DNA of 64,000 nt from Streptomyces sp. AP-93 (GTDB lineage: Bacteria; Actinomycetota; Actinomycetes; Streptomycetales; Streptomycetaceae). Shown here one piece after another: positions 16,372 to 25,135 of this stretch. The stretch is taken from the NCBI RefSeq assembly GCF_022808175.1, contig NZ_JALGBX010000011.1:20115-84114 (forward strand), written 5' to 3'. Below the pieces are notes generated by a model. The model worked only from the letters and a program-made list of their open reading frames with translations, ran no database searches and was not told the origin of the DNA. The position numbers and the translations under genes are program-made. Position 1 is the stretch's first letter, and every line of letters begins with the position of its first letter.

Positions 16372-16863
16372 TCAGCCGGCCAGCAGGCGGGTCTTGGCCG
16401 CCGAGAACTCCTCCGGGGTCAGCAGCCCCTCGCGGGCCAGGGCGGCCAGTTGGGTCAGGCGGTCCGTCAGGTCGGCTCCGGGGGAGACCGGTCCGGGAGC
16501 CCCCGGTCCGGCATGCGGAGCCGGGCGGGCGGCCGCGGGCTCCCGGGGTGCGGAGGGGGCCGACGCCGGGGCCGCCGCCGACGGCGGCGCCGCCGGACCG
16601 GTATCCGCATGCGCGCCCGCGCCCGCGGCGCCCGCCCCCGGCGCCGTTGCCGGTGTCGGGCCGGGGCCCAGCCCCGCGGACGCCTCCGGCCCCGTGCCGC
16701 CCTCCGGCCGTAGCTGCGCCTGCGGTTGCGCCTGCTGCCCCGCCGCCGGGTGCTGGGACGCGTCCCAGACATAGGCCCCGCGCGCCAGGATCCCGCGCAG
16801 CAGGGGGTGGCCCGAGGGGCGCTGGGAGGGGTTCACCACGGAGCCGATGGGGCGGATGAACAT
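16372..16863 (-). CDS. SHOCT domain protein
   Basis: A 163-residue protein. A conserved N-terminal stretch (MFIRPIGSVVNPSQRP, then GAYVWDASQ) and a long disordered Ala/Pro/Gly linker lead to a C-terminal SHOCT motif: DLTDRLTQLAALAREGLLTPEEFSAAKTRLLAG. SHOCT is a short helical module for oligomerisation or tethering, found at the ends of many membrane-associated proteins. There is no membrane segment here. Its ATG overlaps the last base of the upstream stop (TGATG), so it is translationally coupled to the DUF6325 gene. Precise role unknown. Confidence 0.8.
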   Translation of the reverse strand: MFIRPIGSVVNPSQRPSGHPLLRGILARGAYVWDASQHPAAGQQAQPQAQLRPEGGTGPEASAGLGPGPTPATAPGAGAAGAGAHADTGPAAPPSAAAPASAPSAPREPAAARPAPHAGPGAPGPVSPGADLTDRLTQLAALAREGLLTPEEFSAAKTRLLAG

Positions 16864-17252
16864 CAGGCCACCCCCAGCCGGTCGGCCGGGAGCCGGACCG
16901 CTCCCGCGATCCGGCCGCCCGCCGCCCGGACGGCGATCGCGGCATCCTCGGCCCAGACGTGTTCGACGACCAGGAGGAGCGCGCAGCTGCCGCGGTCCAT
17001 CAGTTCGGCCGACTCCCTGACGTCCTCCGGGCCGATCAGCGGGGCCGCCTCCCGGTGGGCGAGCAGGCCCCGGAGTTCGACGAACTCGTCGAACTCCGCC
17101 GACAGCACCTTGCCGGAAGCCGTCTTCGTGGCCACCAGTCCGTCGATCAGCCGGACGACCCCGGCCTTGCGCAGCCCCATCACCGCCTCGACCGCCGCGA
17201 CCCGCAGCTGTTCTTCCGGAAAGGCCAGGACGATGAACTCCGCAGGTCCCAT
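16863..17252 (-). CDS. DUF6325 family protein
   Basis: A 129-residue protein beginning MGPAEFIVLAFPEEQL, typical of the DUF6325 family (formerly grouped with DUF1269-like proteins). It has a first strand FIVLAFP, a helix with VVRLIDGLVATKTASGKV, and a C-terminal CALLLVVEHVWAEDAAIAVRAAGGRI. The family has no assigned biochemical function. It is commonly paired with a SHOCT protein, as here, so the two probably act together. The start is fixed by GGAGGAGG-like sequence just upstream on the minus strand. Confidence 0.8.
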   Translation of the reverse strand: MGPAEFIVLAFPEEQLRVAAVEAVMGLRKAGVVRLIDGLVATKTASGKVLSAEFDEFVELRGLLAHREAAPLIGPEDVRESAELMDRGSCALLLVVEHVWAEDAAIAVRAAGGRIAGAVRLPADRLGVA

Positions 17253-17377
17253 GGGAGGAGGCTCCTGATCCGCTGACGCGCTGATCCGCTACTTCAATTC
17301 CGACCAGTTCTGACGACTCTTCGGCACACTATGACATAAGCGGACATACGGCCCGGCTCCTTGCTACGTTTCCCCGT

Positions 17378-18760
17378 ATGACCGCTCTGACGGCGAAGGT
17401 GACGGAACCCGCCCCGCCACCGCCACCCGACGCCCGTGCGCCCAAGCGTCGCGGAGTCGAGCTGTCGCTGCTCTTCGGCGCCGTCCTGATCGCCGTCCTC
17501 GGCCACCTCTACGTGGGGCTCGCCACCACCGGCCACATCCCCGCGCCCGCCGCCCACTACGCCGCCGGCCTCGCCGTGGCCGCGCTCGTCGCCCACCTCG
17601 CCGTCCGCCTGTTCGCCCCGTACGCCGATCCGCTGCTGCTCCCGATCGCCGTCCTGCTCAACGGCCTCGGCCTCGTCCTCATCCAGCGCCTCGACGTCAC
17701 CACCCCGGGCAACGCCACCGCCGGTGAACAACTGCGCTGGTCCGCCCTCGGGGTGGCGCTCTTCGTGCTCGTCGTCGCGCTGCTGCGCGACCACCGGGTG
17801 CTGCAGAAGTACGCGTACCTGTCCGTCGCCGTCGCGCTCGTGCTGATGCTCGTGCCCGTCTTCTTCCCGGCCGTGAACGGCGCGCACATCTGGATCCGGT
17901 TCGCCGGGCTCTCCTTCCAGCCGGGGGAGTTCGCCAAGATCCTGCTCGCCGTCTTCTTCGCCTCCTACCTCGCGGCGAACCGCACCGCCCTGGCCCTCAC
18001 CGGCCGCACCCTCTTCTGGAAGCTGAGGCTGCTGCCCGGCCGGGTGCTCGGCCCGATCCTGGCCATCTGGCTGCTCTCCGTCGGCGTGCTCGTCCTGGAG
18101 CGCGACCTCGGGACCTCGCTGCTCTTCTTCGGACTCTTCGTGATCATGCTGTTCACGGCCACCGGCCGGATCGGCTGGATCGCCATCGGGCTGCTGCTCG
18201 CGGCCGTGGGCGCGTACGCCGTCGGGACGCTCGAGCCGCACGTGAACAGCCGCGTGGACGACTGGCTGAATCCTTTCGCCTCCATCGAGCGCGGTGACGG
18301 CCCCGGCCAGCTCGCCCAGTCCCTCTTCGCCTTCGGGGCCGGTGGACTGCTCGGTGCCGGGCTCGGCCACGGCCAGTCCTTCCTCATCGGGTTCGCCGCC
18401 AAATCCGACTTCATCCTCGCCACCGCGGGGGAGGAGCTCGGCCTCGTCGGCCTCACCGCGATCCTGCTCCTCTACGGACTCCTCGTCGCCCGCGGATTCC
18501 GCGCCGGGCTGGCGCTGCGCGACCCCTTCGGGCGGCTCCTCGCCACCGGACTCGCCTCGATCGTCGCGCTCCAGGTGTTCGTCATCACCGGCGGCGTCAC
18601 CGGCCTGATCCCGCTGACCGGCATGGCCATGCCCTTCCTCGCCCAGGGCGGCTCCTCCGTGGTCACCAACTGGATCATCGTCGCCCTCCTGGTCCGGCTC
18701 AGCGACAGCGCCCGCAGACCCGGACCGCGACCCGGACCGGCCGAGGAGGCCGAAGCGTGA
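17378..18760 (+). CDS. FtsW/RodA/SpoVE-type peptidoglycan glycosyltransferase (SEDS)
   Basis: A 460-residue polytopic membrane protein with ten to eleven hydrophobic segments and SEDS family landmarks. These include the N-P-F-(A) loop (VDDWLNPFASIERGDGPGQLAQSLFAFGAGGLLGAGLGHGQSF), the catalytic-region Asp in LVLERDLGTSLLFFG, and FILATAGEELGLVG plus TGLIPLTGMAMPFLAQGGSS near the end. SEDS proteins polymerise lipid II with a partner class B PBP, which is the next gene (GTGA overlap). No ribosome binding site precedes ATG 17378, and a possible TACGTT -10 box stands about ten bases upstream, so the transcript may be leaderless. The pair lacks the PknB/FHA/PP2C neighbours of the main actinobacterial cluster, so it looks like an additional SEDS-PBP pair. 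Confidence 0.9.
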   Translation: MTALTAKVTEPAPPPPPDARAPKRRGVELSLLFGAVLIAVLGHLYVGLATTGHIPAPAAHYAAGLAVAALVAHLAVRLFAPYADPLLLPIAVLLNGLGLVLIQRLDVTTPGNATAGEQLRWSALGVALFVLVVALLRDHRVLQKYAYLSVAVALVLMLVPVFFPAVNGAHIWIRFAGLSFQPGEFAKILLAVFFASYLAANRTALALTGRTLFWKLRLLPGRVLGPILAIWLLSVGVLVLERDLGTSLLFFGLFVIMLFTATGRIGWIAIGLLLAAVGAYAVGTLEPHVNSRVDDWLNPFASIERGDGPGQLAQSLFAFGAGGLLGAGLGHGQSFLIGFAAKSDFILATAGEELGLVGLTAILLLYGLLVARGFRAGLALRDPFGRLLATGLASIVALQVFVITGGVTGLIPLTGMAMPFLAQGGSSVVTNWIIVALLVRLSDSARRPGPRPGPAEEAEA

Positions 18761-20217
18761 TCCGCTACATCCGCTGGTGCGCGTACTTCTGCGCCCTGCT
18801 GCTCGTCGCCCTGCTGGTCAACGCCGGCCGCGTGCAGGTCTGGGAGGCCGCCGGCTACGGCGCGAACCCGGCCAACAAACGCCCCGCCATCGAGCGGTAC
18901 GCCGAACCGCGCGGGGACATCACCGTCGACGGCCGTCCCGTCACCGGCTCCCGGGACAGCCGCCAACTGCTGCGCTACGAGCGCACGTACAAGAACGGCC
19001 CGCTCTACGCACCCGTCACCGGCTTCGCCTCCCAGACCTACGGCACCAGCTTCCTGGAACGCGCCGAGGACCCGGTCCTCTCCGGCACCGACCCCGGGCT
19101 CTCGGCCTTCCCGCTCTGGTACGAGCTCTCGCGCGGCCGCCCCGGCGGCGGCAATGCCGCCACCACCATCCGGGCGAACATGCAGCTGGCCGCCTACACC
19201 GGGCTCGCGGGCAAGCGGGGCGCGGTCGCCGCCGTGGAGCCGGCCACCGGCAAGATCCTGGCGCTGGTCAGCAGCCCCTCCTACGACCCCGCAGTGCTCT
19301 CCGGCACCGGGCCGCGGGTCAAGGAGGCCTGGGAGAAGCTCAACGCGGACCCCGCCAAGCCGATGCTCAACCGCGCGCTGCGCGAAACGTACCCGCCCGG
19401 CTCCACGTTCAAGATCGTGACGGCGGCCGCCGCCCTCGACGCGGGCGTGGTCACCGACGTGGACGCGCCGACCGAGACCCCGGACCCGTACCCGCTGCCC
19501 GGCACCAGCACCCTGCTGCCGAACGCGGGCACGGGGTGCGCGGACGCCTCGATGGCGGACGCGATCCAGTGGTCCTGCAACACGGTGATGGCGAAGATCG
19601 GCGTACGGGTCGGGCTGCGCGGCATGACGGAAGCGGCGCGGCGGTTCGGCTTCAACGACGCGGGGCTGCGCGTCCCGGCCTGGGTGTCGCGGTCGAACTT
19701 CGACACCGACATGAGCCCCGACCAGCTGGCCCTGTCCTCGATCGGGCAGTTCAACACCAAGGCCACCCCGCTGCAGATGGCGATGGTGGCGGCGGCCGTC
19801 GCCAACGGCGGGGAGCTCAAGGCCCCCTACCTGGTGGACCGCACGACCCAGGACGACGGCGACCCGGTCCGCCGCGCCGACCAGCGCAGCCTCGGCCGGG
19901 CCATGACCCCGCTGACCGCGATGCGGATGCAGGAGCTGATGGTGAAGGTGGTGGAGAACGGCACCGGCCGCAATGCGGCGATCCCCGGCGCCGTGGTCGG
20001 CGGCAAGACCGGCACGGCCCAGCACGGCGTCGGCAACGCGGGCACCCCGTACGCCTGGTTCATCTCCTGGGCGGGCCCCCGGGGCGGCCGGCCGCCGGCC
20101 GTGGCGGTCGCGGTGGTCGTCGAGGACGCGTCGGCCGTCCGCGGGGACATCAGCGGCAACGGCGCGGCCGCGCCGATCGCCCGGGCGGTCATGGAGGCGG
20201 CCCTGTCCGCCCATTGA
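18757..20217 (+). CDS. Class B penicillin-binding protein (PbpA/PBP2-like transpeptidase)
   Basis: The 486-residue protein has a single N-terminal anchor (about 5-22, IRWCAYFCALLLVALLVN), a short dimerisation region beginning IERYAEPRGDI, and a transpeptidase domain. That domain carries Ser216-x-x-Lys219 (STFK), Ser273-Cys-Asn275 (SCN) and Lys417-Thr-Gly-Thr. It cross-links peptidoglycan outside the membrane. GTG 18757 overlaps the TGA of the SEDS gene, so production of the two is coupled, as expected for a SEDS-PBP complex. At this length it lacks PASTA domains. The main cell-division PBP would normally sit in a dcw cluster, which this is not, so a growth or sporulation role is inferred. Confidence 0.92.
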   Translation: MIRYIRWCAYFCALLLVALLVNAGRVQVWEAAGYGANPANKRPAIERYAEPRGDITVDGRPVTGSRDSRQLLRYERTYKNGPLYAPVTGFASQTYGTSFLERAEDPVLSGTDPGLSAFPLWYELSRGRPGGGNAATTIRANMQLAAYTGLAGKRGAVAAVEPATGKILALVSSPSYDPAVLSGTGPRVKEAWEKLNADPAKPMLNRALRETYPPGSTFKIVTAAAALDAGVVTDVDAPTETPDPYPLPGTSTLLPNAGTGCADASMADAIQWSCNTVMAKIGVRVGLRGMTEAARRFGFNDAGLRVPAWVSRSNFDTDMSPDQLALSSIGQFNTKATPLQMAMVAAAVANGGELKAPYLVDRTTQDDGDPVRRADQRSLGRAMTPLTAMRMQELMVKVVENGTGRNAAIPGAVVGGKTGTAQHGVGNAGTPYAWFISWAGPRGGRPPAVAVAVVVEDASAVRGDISGNGAAAPIARAVMEAALSAH

Positions 20218-20259
20218 AACGGTCGGGGGAGGCGGCCGTTCTGTGATTACGGTGAGGAA

Positions 20260-20712
20260 ATGACCCACGAACTGGCACAGGTGAACATATCCCGCCTCAA
20301 GTACCCCCTCGACTCACCGGAACTGAAGGACTTCGTCGACGGCCTCGACCACGTCAACGCCGTCGCCGACGCCGCGGAGGGCTTCGTCTGGCGGCTGGAG
20401 GGCGAGGGGGGCGACGCGACCGGGGTGAGGGTCTTCGACGACGAGTGGATCATCATCAACATGTCCGTCTGGCGCGACGCCGACGCCCTGAACGCCTTCA
20501 TGTACGCCGGCCGGCACCGGGAGCTGATGGCCCGCCGCCGCGAGTGGTTCGAGCACGTCAAGGAGGCCATGACGACCCTGTGGTGGGTCCCGGCGGGGCA
20601 GCGCCCCACGGTCGCGGACGCCGAGGAACGCCTCGTCCACCTGCGGGAACACGGCCCGACCCCGTACGCGTTCACCCTGAGAACGCAGTTCGCGCCGGAG
20701 GGCGTGGCGTAG
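20260..20712 (+). CDS. DUF3291 domain protein
   Basis: A 150-residue protein (MTHELAQVNISRLKYPLDSPELKDFVDGLDHVNAVADAAEGFVWRL) with the DUF3291 ferredoxin-like alpha/beta fold, also called the monooxygenase-like dimeric barrel. The central VRVFDDEWIIINMSVWRDADALNAFMY and WFEHVKEAMTTLWWVPAGQRPT segments are family hallmarks. No catalytic role is established for the family. GGTGAGGAA is placed directly before the ATG. It is 42 bases downstream of the PBP gene, probably its own unit or read through from it. Confidence 0.85.
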   Translation: MTHELAQVNISRLKYPLDSPELKDFVDGLDHVNAVADAAEGFVWRLEGEGGDATGVRVFDDEWIIINMSVWRDADALNAFMYAGRHRELMARRREWFEHVKEAMTTLWWVPAGQRPTVADAEERLVHLREHGPTPYAFTLRTQFAPEGVA

Positions 20713-20807
20713 GGCCGGAGCGCCCGACCGCAGGCCCGGCGGCCGCCGCGAGGCCGGCCGTCGGCCCGGCGCCCGGCCGCCCGTGGAATCCCGTCCCGCC
20801 CGCCGCC

Positions 20808-21914
20808 CTAGGCGCCCGCGCCCTCCGCGATGGCTTCCGCCACCTCCGCCACCCGCTGTTCCTCCTCGGCCGCGAACCGCTCCCGGTCCAGGGCCTCGGC
20901 GATCTCCTCGTCCTGGCTCATCAGCAGGTCCAGGTTGGAGTTGCCCATGTCGAAGACGCCCATGTCCAGGTACGCCTTCTGTAGCCGCTCGCCCCACAGA
21001 CCGATGTCCTTCACGCACGGCACGATCCGGCTGAACAGCAGCTTGCGGAAGAGCGCCAGGAACTCGGAGCGCTCGCTGAACTCCTCCGCCTCGACGCGCG
21101 AGATGCCGAAGTTCTCCAGCACCTCCACCCCGCGCAGCCGGTCCCGCATCAGGTAGCAGCCCTCGATCACGAACTCCTCGCGCTCGCGCAGCTCGGCGTC
21201 CGACAACTGCTTGTAGTAGTCGCGCAGGGCCATCCGCCCGAACGCCACGTGCCGTGCCTCGTCCTGCATCACGTAGGCCAGGATCTGCTTGGGCAGCGGC
21301 TTGTCCGTGGTGTCGCGGATCATCCCGAAGGCGGCCAGCGCCAGCCCCTCGATGAGCACTTGCATGCCCAGGTACGGCATGTCCCAGCGGGAATCGCGCA
21401 GGGTGTCGCCGAGCAGTCCTTGCAGGCTGTCGTTGATCGGGTAGAGCATCCCGATCTTCTCGTGCAGGAACCGCCCGAAGATCTCCGCGTGCCGGGCCTC
21501 GTCCATGGTCTGCGTCGCGGAGTAGAACTTCGCGTCCAGGTCCGGCACCGACTCGACGATGCGCGCCGCGCACACCATCGCGCCCTGCTCGCCGTGCAGG
21601 AACTGGCTGAAGTTCCATGCGCCGTAGTGCCGGCGCAGCTCGCCGCGGTCCCGCTCCGTGAGCTTGGCCCAGTGCCGGGTGCCGTGCAGCGGAAGCGACT
21701 CGTCCGGGGTGCCCAGGGGATCGTACGGGTCCACCTCGATGTCCCAGTCGATGCGCTTGGCGCCGTCCCACTGCTTGTCCTTGCCCTTCTGGTACAGGGC
21801 CAGCAGCCGCTCGCGGCCGCCGTCGTACTCCCAGCTGAAACGGGCGTTGCCGCGGGCGGGGACCGGCCAGACGGTCTCACCCGGATCGTTGGTGTAGAGC
21901 TCGTGCGTCGACAC
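20808..21914 (-). CDS. Ferritin-like diiron protein
   Basis: A 368-residue helical protein with two E-A-R-H motifs. Putative iron ligands are Glu109 (HGEQ), Glu139 and His142 (DEARHAE), Glu189 (LIEGLA), and Glu219 and His222 (DEARHVAF). This is the ferritin-like/ribonucleotide-reductase-like carboxylate diiron set used for oxidation or oxygenation of small molecules. The N-terminal 80 residues are extra to the four-helix core. The start is GTG 21914, preceded by GAGGGGG. It is divergent from the AurF-like gene with about 185 bases between them, which suggests shared control. No dedicated ferredoxin or reductase is nearby. Substrate unknown. Confidence 0.8.
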   Translation of the reverse strand: MSTHELYTNDPGETVWPVPARGNARFSWEYDGGRERLLALYQKGKDKQWDGAKRIDWDIEVDPYDPLGTPDESLPLHGTRHWAKLTERDRGELRRHYGAWNFSQFLHGEQGAMVCAARIVESVPDLDAKFYSATQTMDEARHAEIFGRFLHEKIGMLYPINDSLQGLLGDTLRDSRWDMPYLGMQVLIEGLALAAFGMIRDTTDKPLPKQILAYVMQDEARHVAFGRMALRDYYKQLSDAELREREEFVIEGCYLMRDRLRGVEVLENFGISRVEAEEFSERSEFLALFRKLLFSRIVPCVKDIGLWGERLQKAYLDMGVFDMGNSNLDLLMSQDEEIAEALDRERFAAEEEQRVAEVAEAIAEGAGA

Positions 21915-22100
21915 TGACGCCCCCTCGCCTCACGTAGCCGCGTACTCGCGTGTACTTCCGTACGGGACTGGACAGTTGGCAGCGTCACACGTTGGTAGAC
22001 GCGCGGTCAACAAGTCGTGCGCGAGGGATTGACGGCCTTGCTGACAGGCAGTCTCATAAGAGGTGACCGCCGGTAACTCGACGACGAGGTGTCCGAAGCC

Positions 22101-23030
22101 ATGACCACCGTGACCGAACGAGCCGAGCTCCGCGACGCCCTCGGCCTGCTCAAGGACCGCGAGCAGATCGCCGAGCGGCTGCTCGAATCCTCGGCGAAGC
22201 ACTCCTTCGACCCGGACCGGGAACTCGACTGGGACGCCCCGCCCATCGACGGCAAGTACTACTGGCCGCCCGAGCTGCTCTCCCTCTTCGACACCCCGCT
22301 CTGGAAGAAGATGGGCGAGGAGCAGCGCATCGAACTCTCCCGCCACGAGGCGGCGGCCCTCGGCTCCCTCGGCATCTGGTTCGAGATCATCCTGATGCAG
22401 CTCCTGGTCCGGCACATCTACGACAAGTCCCTGACCAGCAATCACGTCCGGTACGCGCTCACCGAGATCGCCGACGAGTGCCGCCACTCGATGATGTTCG
22501 CCCGCATGATCAAGACGGGCGGCGCCCCCGAGTACCCGGTCTCCCGCGCCAACCACAACCTCGCCCGCGTCCTGAAGACCGTCTCCACCACCCCGGGCTC
22601 CTTCGCCTGCACCCTCCTCGGCGAGGAGGTCCTCGACTGGATGCAGCGCCTGACCTTCCCCGACGAGCGCGTCCAGCCCCTCGTCCGCGGAGTCACCCGC
22701 ATCCACGTCATCGAAGAGGCGCGCCACGTCCGCTACGCCCGCGAGGAACTGCGCCGCCAGATGCTCACCGCCCCGCGCTGGGAGCAGGAGCTCACCCGCG
22801 TGAGCTGCGGCCAGGCCGCCCGCGTCTTCTCGCAGGCCTTCGTGAACCCCCGGGTCTACGACAACATCGGCCTCGACCGGCGCGAGGCGCTCGCCCAGGT
22901 CAAGGCGAGCGGCCACCGCCGGGAGGTCATGCAGACCGGGGCCAAGCGGCTCACCGACTTCCTGGACGAGATAGGCGTGATGCGCGGAGTCGGCCGGAGG
23001 CTCTGGAAGAGCTCGGGCCTCCTGGCCTGA
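22101..23030 (+). CDS. AurF-like diiron oxygenase
   Basis: A 309-residue protein of the AurF (p-aminobenzoate N-oxygenase) family. Expected diiron ligands are visible: Glu95 (WFEI), Glu126 and His129 (ADECRH), Glu175 or Glu176 (LGEEVLDW), and Glu206 and His209 (EEARH). Characterised members oxidise arylamines to nitro groups, but many Streptomyces paralogues have no known substrate. ATG 22101 is chosen because GAGGTG lies nine bases upstream; GTG 22089 lies within that site. The divergent ferritin-like diiron gene and the downstream TetR gene suggest a small regulated oxidation module. No biosynthetic enzymes flank it. Confidence 0.85.
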   Translation: MTTVTERAELRDALGLLKDREQIAERLLESSAKHSFDPDRELDWDAPPIDGKYYWPPELLSLFDTPLWKKMGEEQRIELSRHEAAALGSLGIWFEIILMQLLVRHIYDKSLTSNHVRYALTEIADECRHSMMFARMIKTGGAPEYPVSRANHNLARVLKTVSTTPGSFACTLLGEEVLDWMQRLTFPDERVQPLVRGVTRIHVIEEARHVRYAREELRRQMLTAPRWEQELTRVSCGQAARVFSQAFVNPRVYDNIGLDRREALAQVKASGHRREVMQTGAKRLTDFLDEIGVMRGVGRRLWKSSGLLA

Positions 23031-23085
23031 ACCCCGCCCGAACATCCCTCACCTCAGGGCCACGGGGTGGGGCTACCCTGCGGAC

Positions 23086-23802
23086 ATGACAGCCGTACGG
23101 GCGTACCGCAGGTTGAGCGTCGAGGAGCGCCGGGCCCAGCTCCTCGACGCGGCCCTGACGTTGTTCGCACACCGGGCGCCGGAGGAGGTCTCGCTGGACG
23201 ACGTGGCCGAGGCCGCCGGAGTCTCGCGCCCCCTCGTCTACCGCTACTTCCCCGGCGGGAAGCAGCAGCTCTACGAGGCCGCCCTGCGCTCGGCCGCCGA
23301 CGTGCTGCGGCTCTGCTTCGCCGAACCCCAGGCCGGCCCCCTGACCCAGCGGCTCTCCCGGGCTCTGGACCGGTACCTGGCCTTCGTCGACGAACACGAC
23401 GCCGGCTTCTCCGCCCTCCTCCAGGGCGGCAGCGTGGTCGAAACCTCCCGCACCACCGCCACCGTCGACGGCATCCGCCGGGCGGCCGCCGAGGCCATCC
23501 TCTTCCACCTCGGCGTGCCGGCCCCCGGCCCGCGCCTGCGCATGATGGTGCGCACGTGGATCACGGCGGTCGAGGCCGCCTCGCTGATCTGGATCGACGA
23601 GGGCAAACAGCCGGAGACCGACTCGCTCCGGGACTGGCTGGTGGACCAGTTCATCGCCCTGCTCACGGCCACGGCCGCCACCGACCCGGAGACGGCCGCG
23701 GCGGCCCGGGCCGCCCTCGCGCTCGAATCGGCGGACGGTCCGGTGGGGGTACTGGCCCGCCGGGTGATCCCCGTGGTCGCGGAGGCGGCCCACCTGCTGT
23801 GA
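23086..23802 (+). CDS. TetR/AcrR family transcriptional regulator
   Basis: A 238-residue repressor. The N-terminal TetR helix-turn-helix reads RRAQLLDAALTLFAHRAPEEVSLDDVAEAAGVSRPLVYRYFPGGKQQLYEAAL. The ligand-binding C-terminal domain includes a TIGR-like FVDEHDAGFSALLQGGS segment and RTWITAVEAASLIW. It starts 55 bases after the AurF-like gene in the same direction, so it may control that gene and the divergent diiron gene. Tandem CAGCTG-containing repeats lie just behind it. Confidence 0.9.
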   Translation: MTAVRAYRRLSVEERRAQLLDAALTLFAHRAPEEVSLDDVAEAAGVSRPLVYRYFPGGKQQLYEAALRSAADVLRLCFAEPQAGPLTQRLSRALDRYLAFVDEHDAGFSALLQGGSVVETSRTTATVDGIRRAAAEAILFHLGVPAPGPRLRMMVRTWITAVEAASLIWIDEGKQPETDSLRDWLVDQFIALLTATAATDPETAAAARAALALESADGPVGVLARRVIPVVAEAAHLL

Positions 23803-23840
23803 CTCCCGAGTAGCTGCGCCCCCTGAACACAAGTGATTCC

Positions 23841-23907
23841 TGAACAGCTGTGACCCTGATCAGCTGTGACCCCTGAGCAGCTGTGACCCTGAGCAGCGGT
23901 AATTTCC
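23841..23907. repeat. Tandem 16-17-base repeats containing CAGCTG
   Basis: Three clear copies, TGAACAGCTGTGACCC (23841), TGATCAGCTGTGACCCC (23857) and TGAGCAGCTGTGACCC (23874), are followed by a diverged copy at 23890. Weaker relatives stand on both sides (23824 and 23908). Each copy holds the palindrome CAGCTG. They lie between the TetR gene and a small gene. Confidence 0.8.
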
Positions 23908-23929
23908 GAACTGCTGTGAGACTGGAGGG

Positions 23930-24223
23930 GTGAGAAGCCAACCCACCCCCTTCGAGGGCGGCCCGATGGACGGCCGGACCCTCCCGATCCTCCTCGGCCC
24001 GACCGGCCACCCGTCGAAGTGGTACGAGATCCCGGTCCCCGCCCCGGACGGCGGCGCCCCCACGGTGCTGCTCTACGAGCGGGTCCCGGCCGGGTACTCC
24101 AAGCGCCTGGGCCTCCAGAAGGGCTGGAAGTACGTCTACGCCCCGGGCGGCCAGAAGCCGAAGCTCCGCTGGCCCTGGACGAAGCCGACCCCGCCGAGCC
24201 CGCCGACCCCGCCGGGGGAGTGA
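23930..24223 (+). CDS. Small hypothetical protein, proline-rich C-terminus
   Basis: A 97-residue frame from GTG 23930, with a GGAGGGG site just upstream; ATG 23966 is an alternative inside it. The sequence reads DGRTLPILLGPTGHPSKWYEIPVPAPDGGAPTVLLYERVPAGYSKRLGLQKGWKYVYAPG and ends in a Pro-rich tail. The hydrophilic/aromatic pattern is that of a real small protein rather than a shadow frame, and similar small proteins occur in Streptomyces. I do not recognise a function. It is convergent with the histidine-kinase remnant (10-base gap). Confidence 0.6.
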   Translation: MRSQPTPFEGGPMDGRTLPILLGPTGHPSKWYEIPVPAPDGGAPTVLLYERVPAGYSKRLGLQKGWKYVYAPGGQKPKLRWPWTKPTPPSPPTPPGE

Positions 24224-24233
24224 CGGCCGGGCG

Positions 24234-25055
24234 TCACGGCAGCCGGGCCTCGACCAGGGTCAGTACGGCCTCCGCCCCGCCCGCCCCGCCCGCCCCGCCC
24301 GCCCCGTCGTCGGCGGGGGCCGCCTGCCGGAACACCAGCCCGGCCCCGATGACCTCCGCCTGTCCCACCGCGATCGTCAGCCCCAGCCCGTGCCCCTTGC
24401 TCCCGCCCCCGGTACGGAACCGCTGGGGCCCGTGGGACACGAGGTACTCGGGATAGCCGTCACCGTGGTCCCGTACCGTCACCACCGGCCCGTCCACCGT
24501 CACCACCACCGGCGCCCGCCCGTGCTTGTGGGCGTTGGCGACCAGGTTCCCCAGCACCCGCTCCAGACGCCGCCGGTCCGTCTCCACGTGCGCGTCCCGC
24601 ACCACGACCACCTCCGTGTCCGTCCCCGACGCCCGCACCACCCGCCGCGCGAGACGCCCGAGCTGGTGCAGGTCCGTCTCCACCACCTCGCTGCCCGAGT
24701 CGAGCCGGGAGATCTCCAGCAGGTCCTCCGTCAGCTGCCGCATCGTGCGCACCCGCTCCTGCACCAGCTCCGTCGCCCGTCCCTCCGGCAGCAGCTCCGA
24801 CGCCGCCTGCAGACCGGTCAGCGGGGTGCGCAGCTCGTGCGCGACGTCCGCCGTGAACCGCTGCTCCCGCTGGAGCTTCGTCTGCAGGCTGCCCGCCATC
24901 GTGTCCAGGGCCGCCGCCACCGTCGCCACCTCGTCCTGGTGCCGCGAGGGATCCTTCGCCCGGATTCGTCCGGGGGGCCCGACCCGTGCGTCCAGGTCGC
25001 CCTGGGTGATCCGGCGGGCCACCGTCGCCGTCTGGTGCAGCCGCCGCGTCAGAGG
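24234..25055 (-). pseudogene. Sensor histidine kinase, 5' part lost
   Basis: The frame starting at 25022 would give 262 residues. It begins in the middle of a HAMP domain (PLTRRLHQTATVARRITQGDLDARV), followed by the H-box FTADVAHELRTPLTG, N-box NLVANAHKHGRAP, D-box RDHGDGYP and G2 GHGLGLTIA. The sensor and both membrane segments, which the family always has, are missing. Reading upstream in the same frame, homology ends at about 25055 and a TGA follows. That is where the TnpB element begins. The missing half is not found beyond the element and no response regulator is adjacent, so I infer loss by insertion plus deletion. The remaining catalytic core looks intact and might still be translated, but it is unlikely to signal normally. 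Confidence 0.75.
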
Positions 25056-25135
25056 CGCGGAGCGCCGGGGTTCGCTGCGTTGTCAGTGGCCTCCGCTAGG
25101 TTGATGACACCTTGACCGAGAGGGAGGTGGGCTGT

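Noticed and set aside
20808..23802. Part of an antibiotic biosynthetic cluster because of the AurF-like gene
   Set aside because: No synthase, tailoring or transport genes surround it; only a second diiron gene and a regulator.
23824..23925. CRISPR-like short repeats
   Set aside because: Units are directly adjacent without spacers of constant length.
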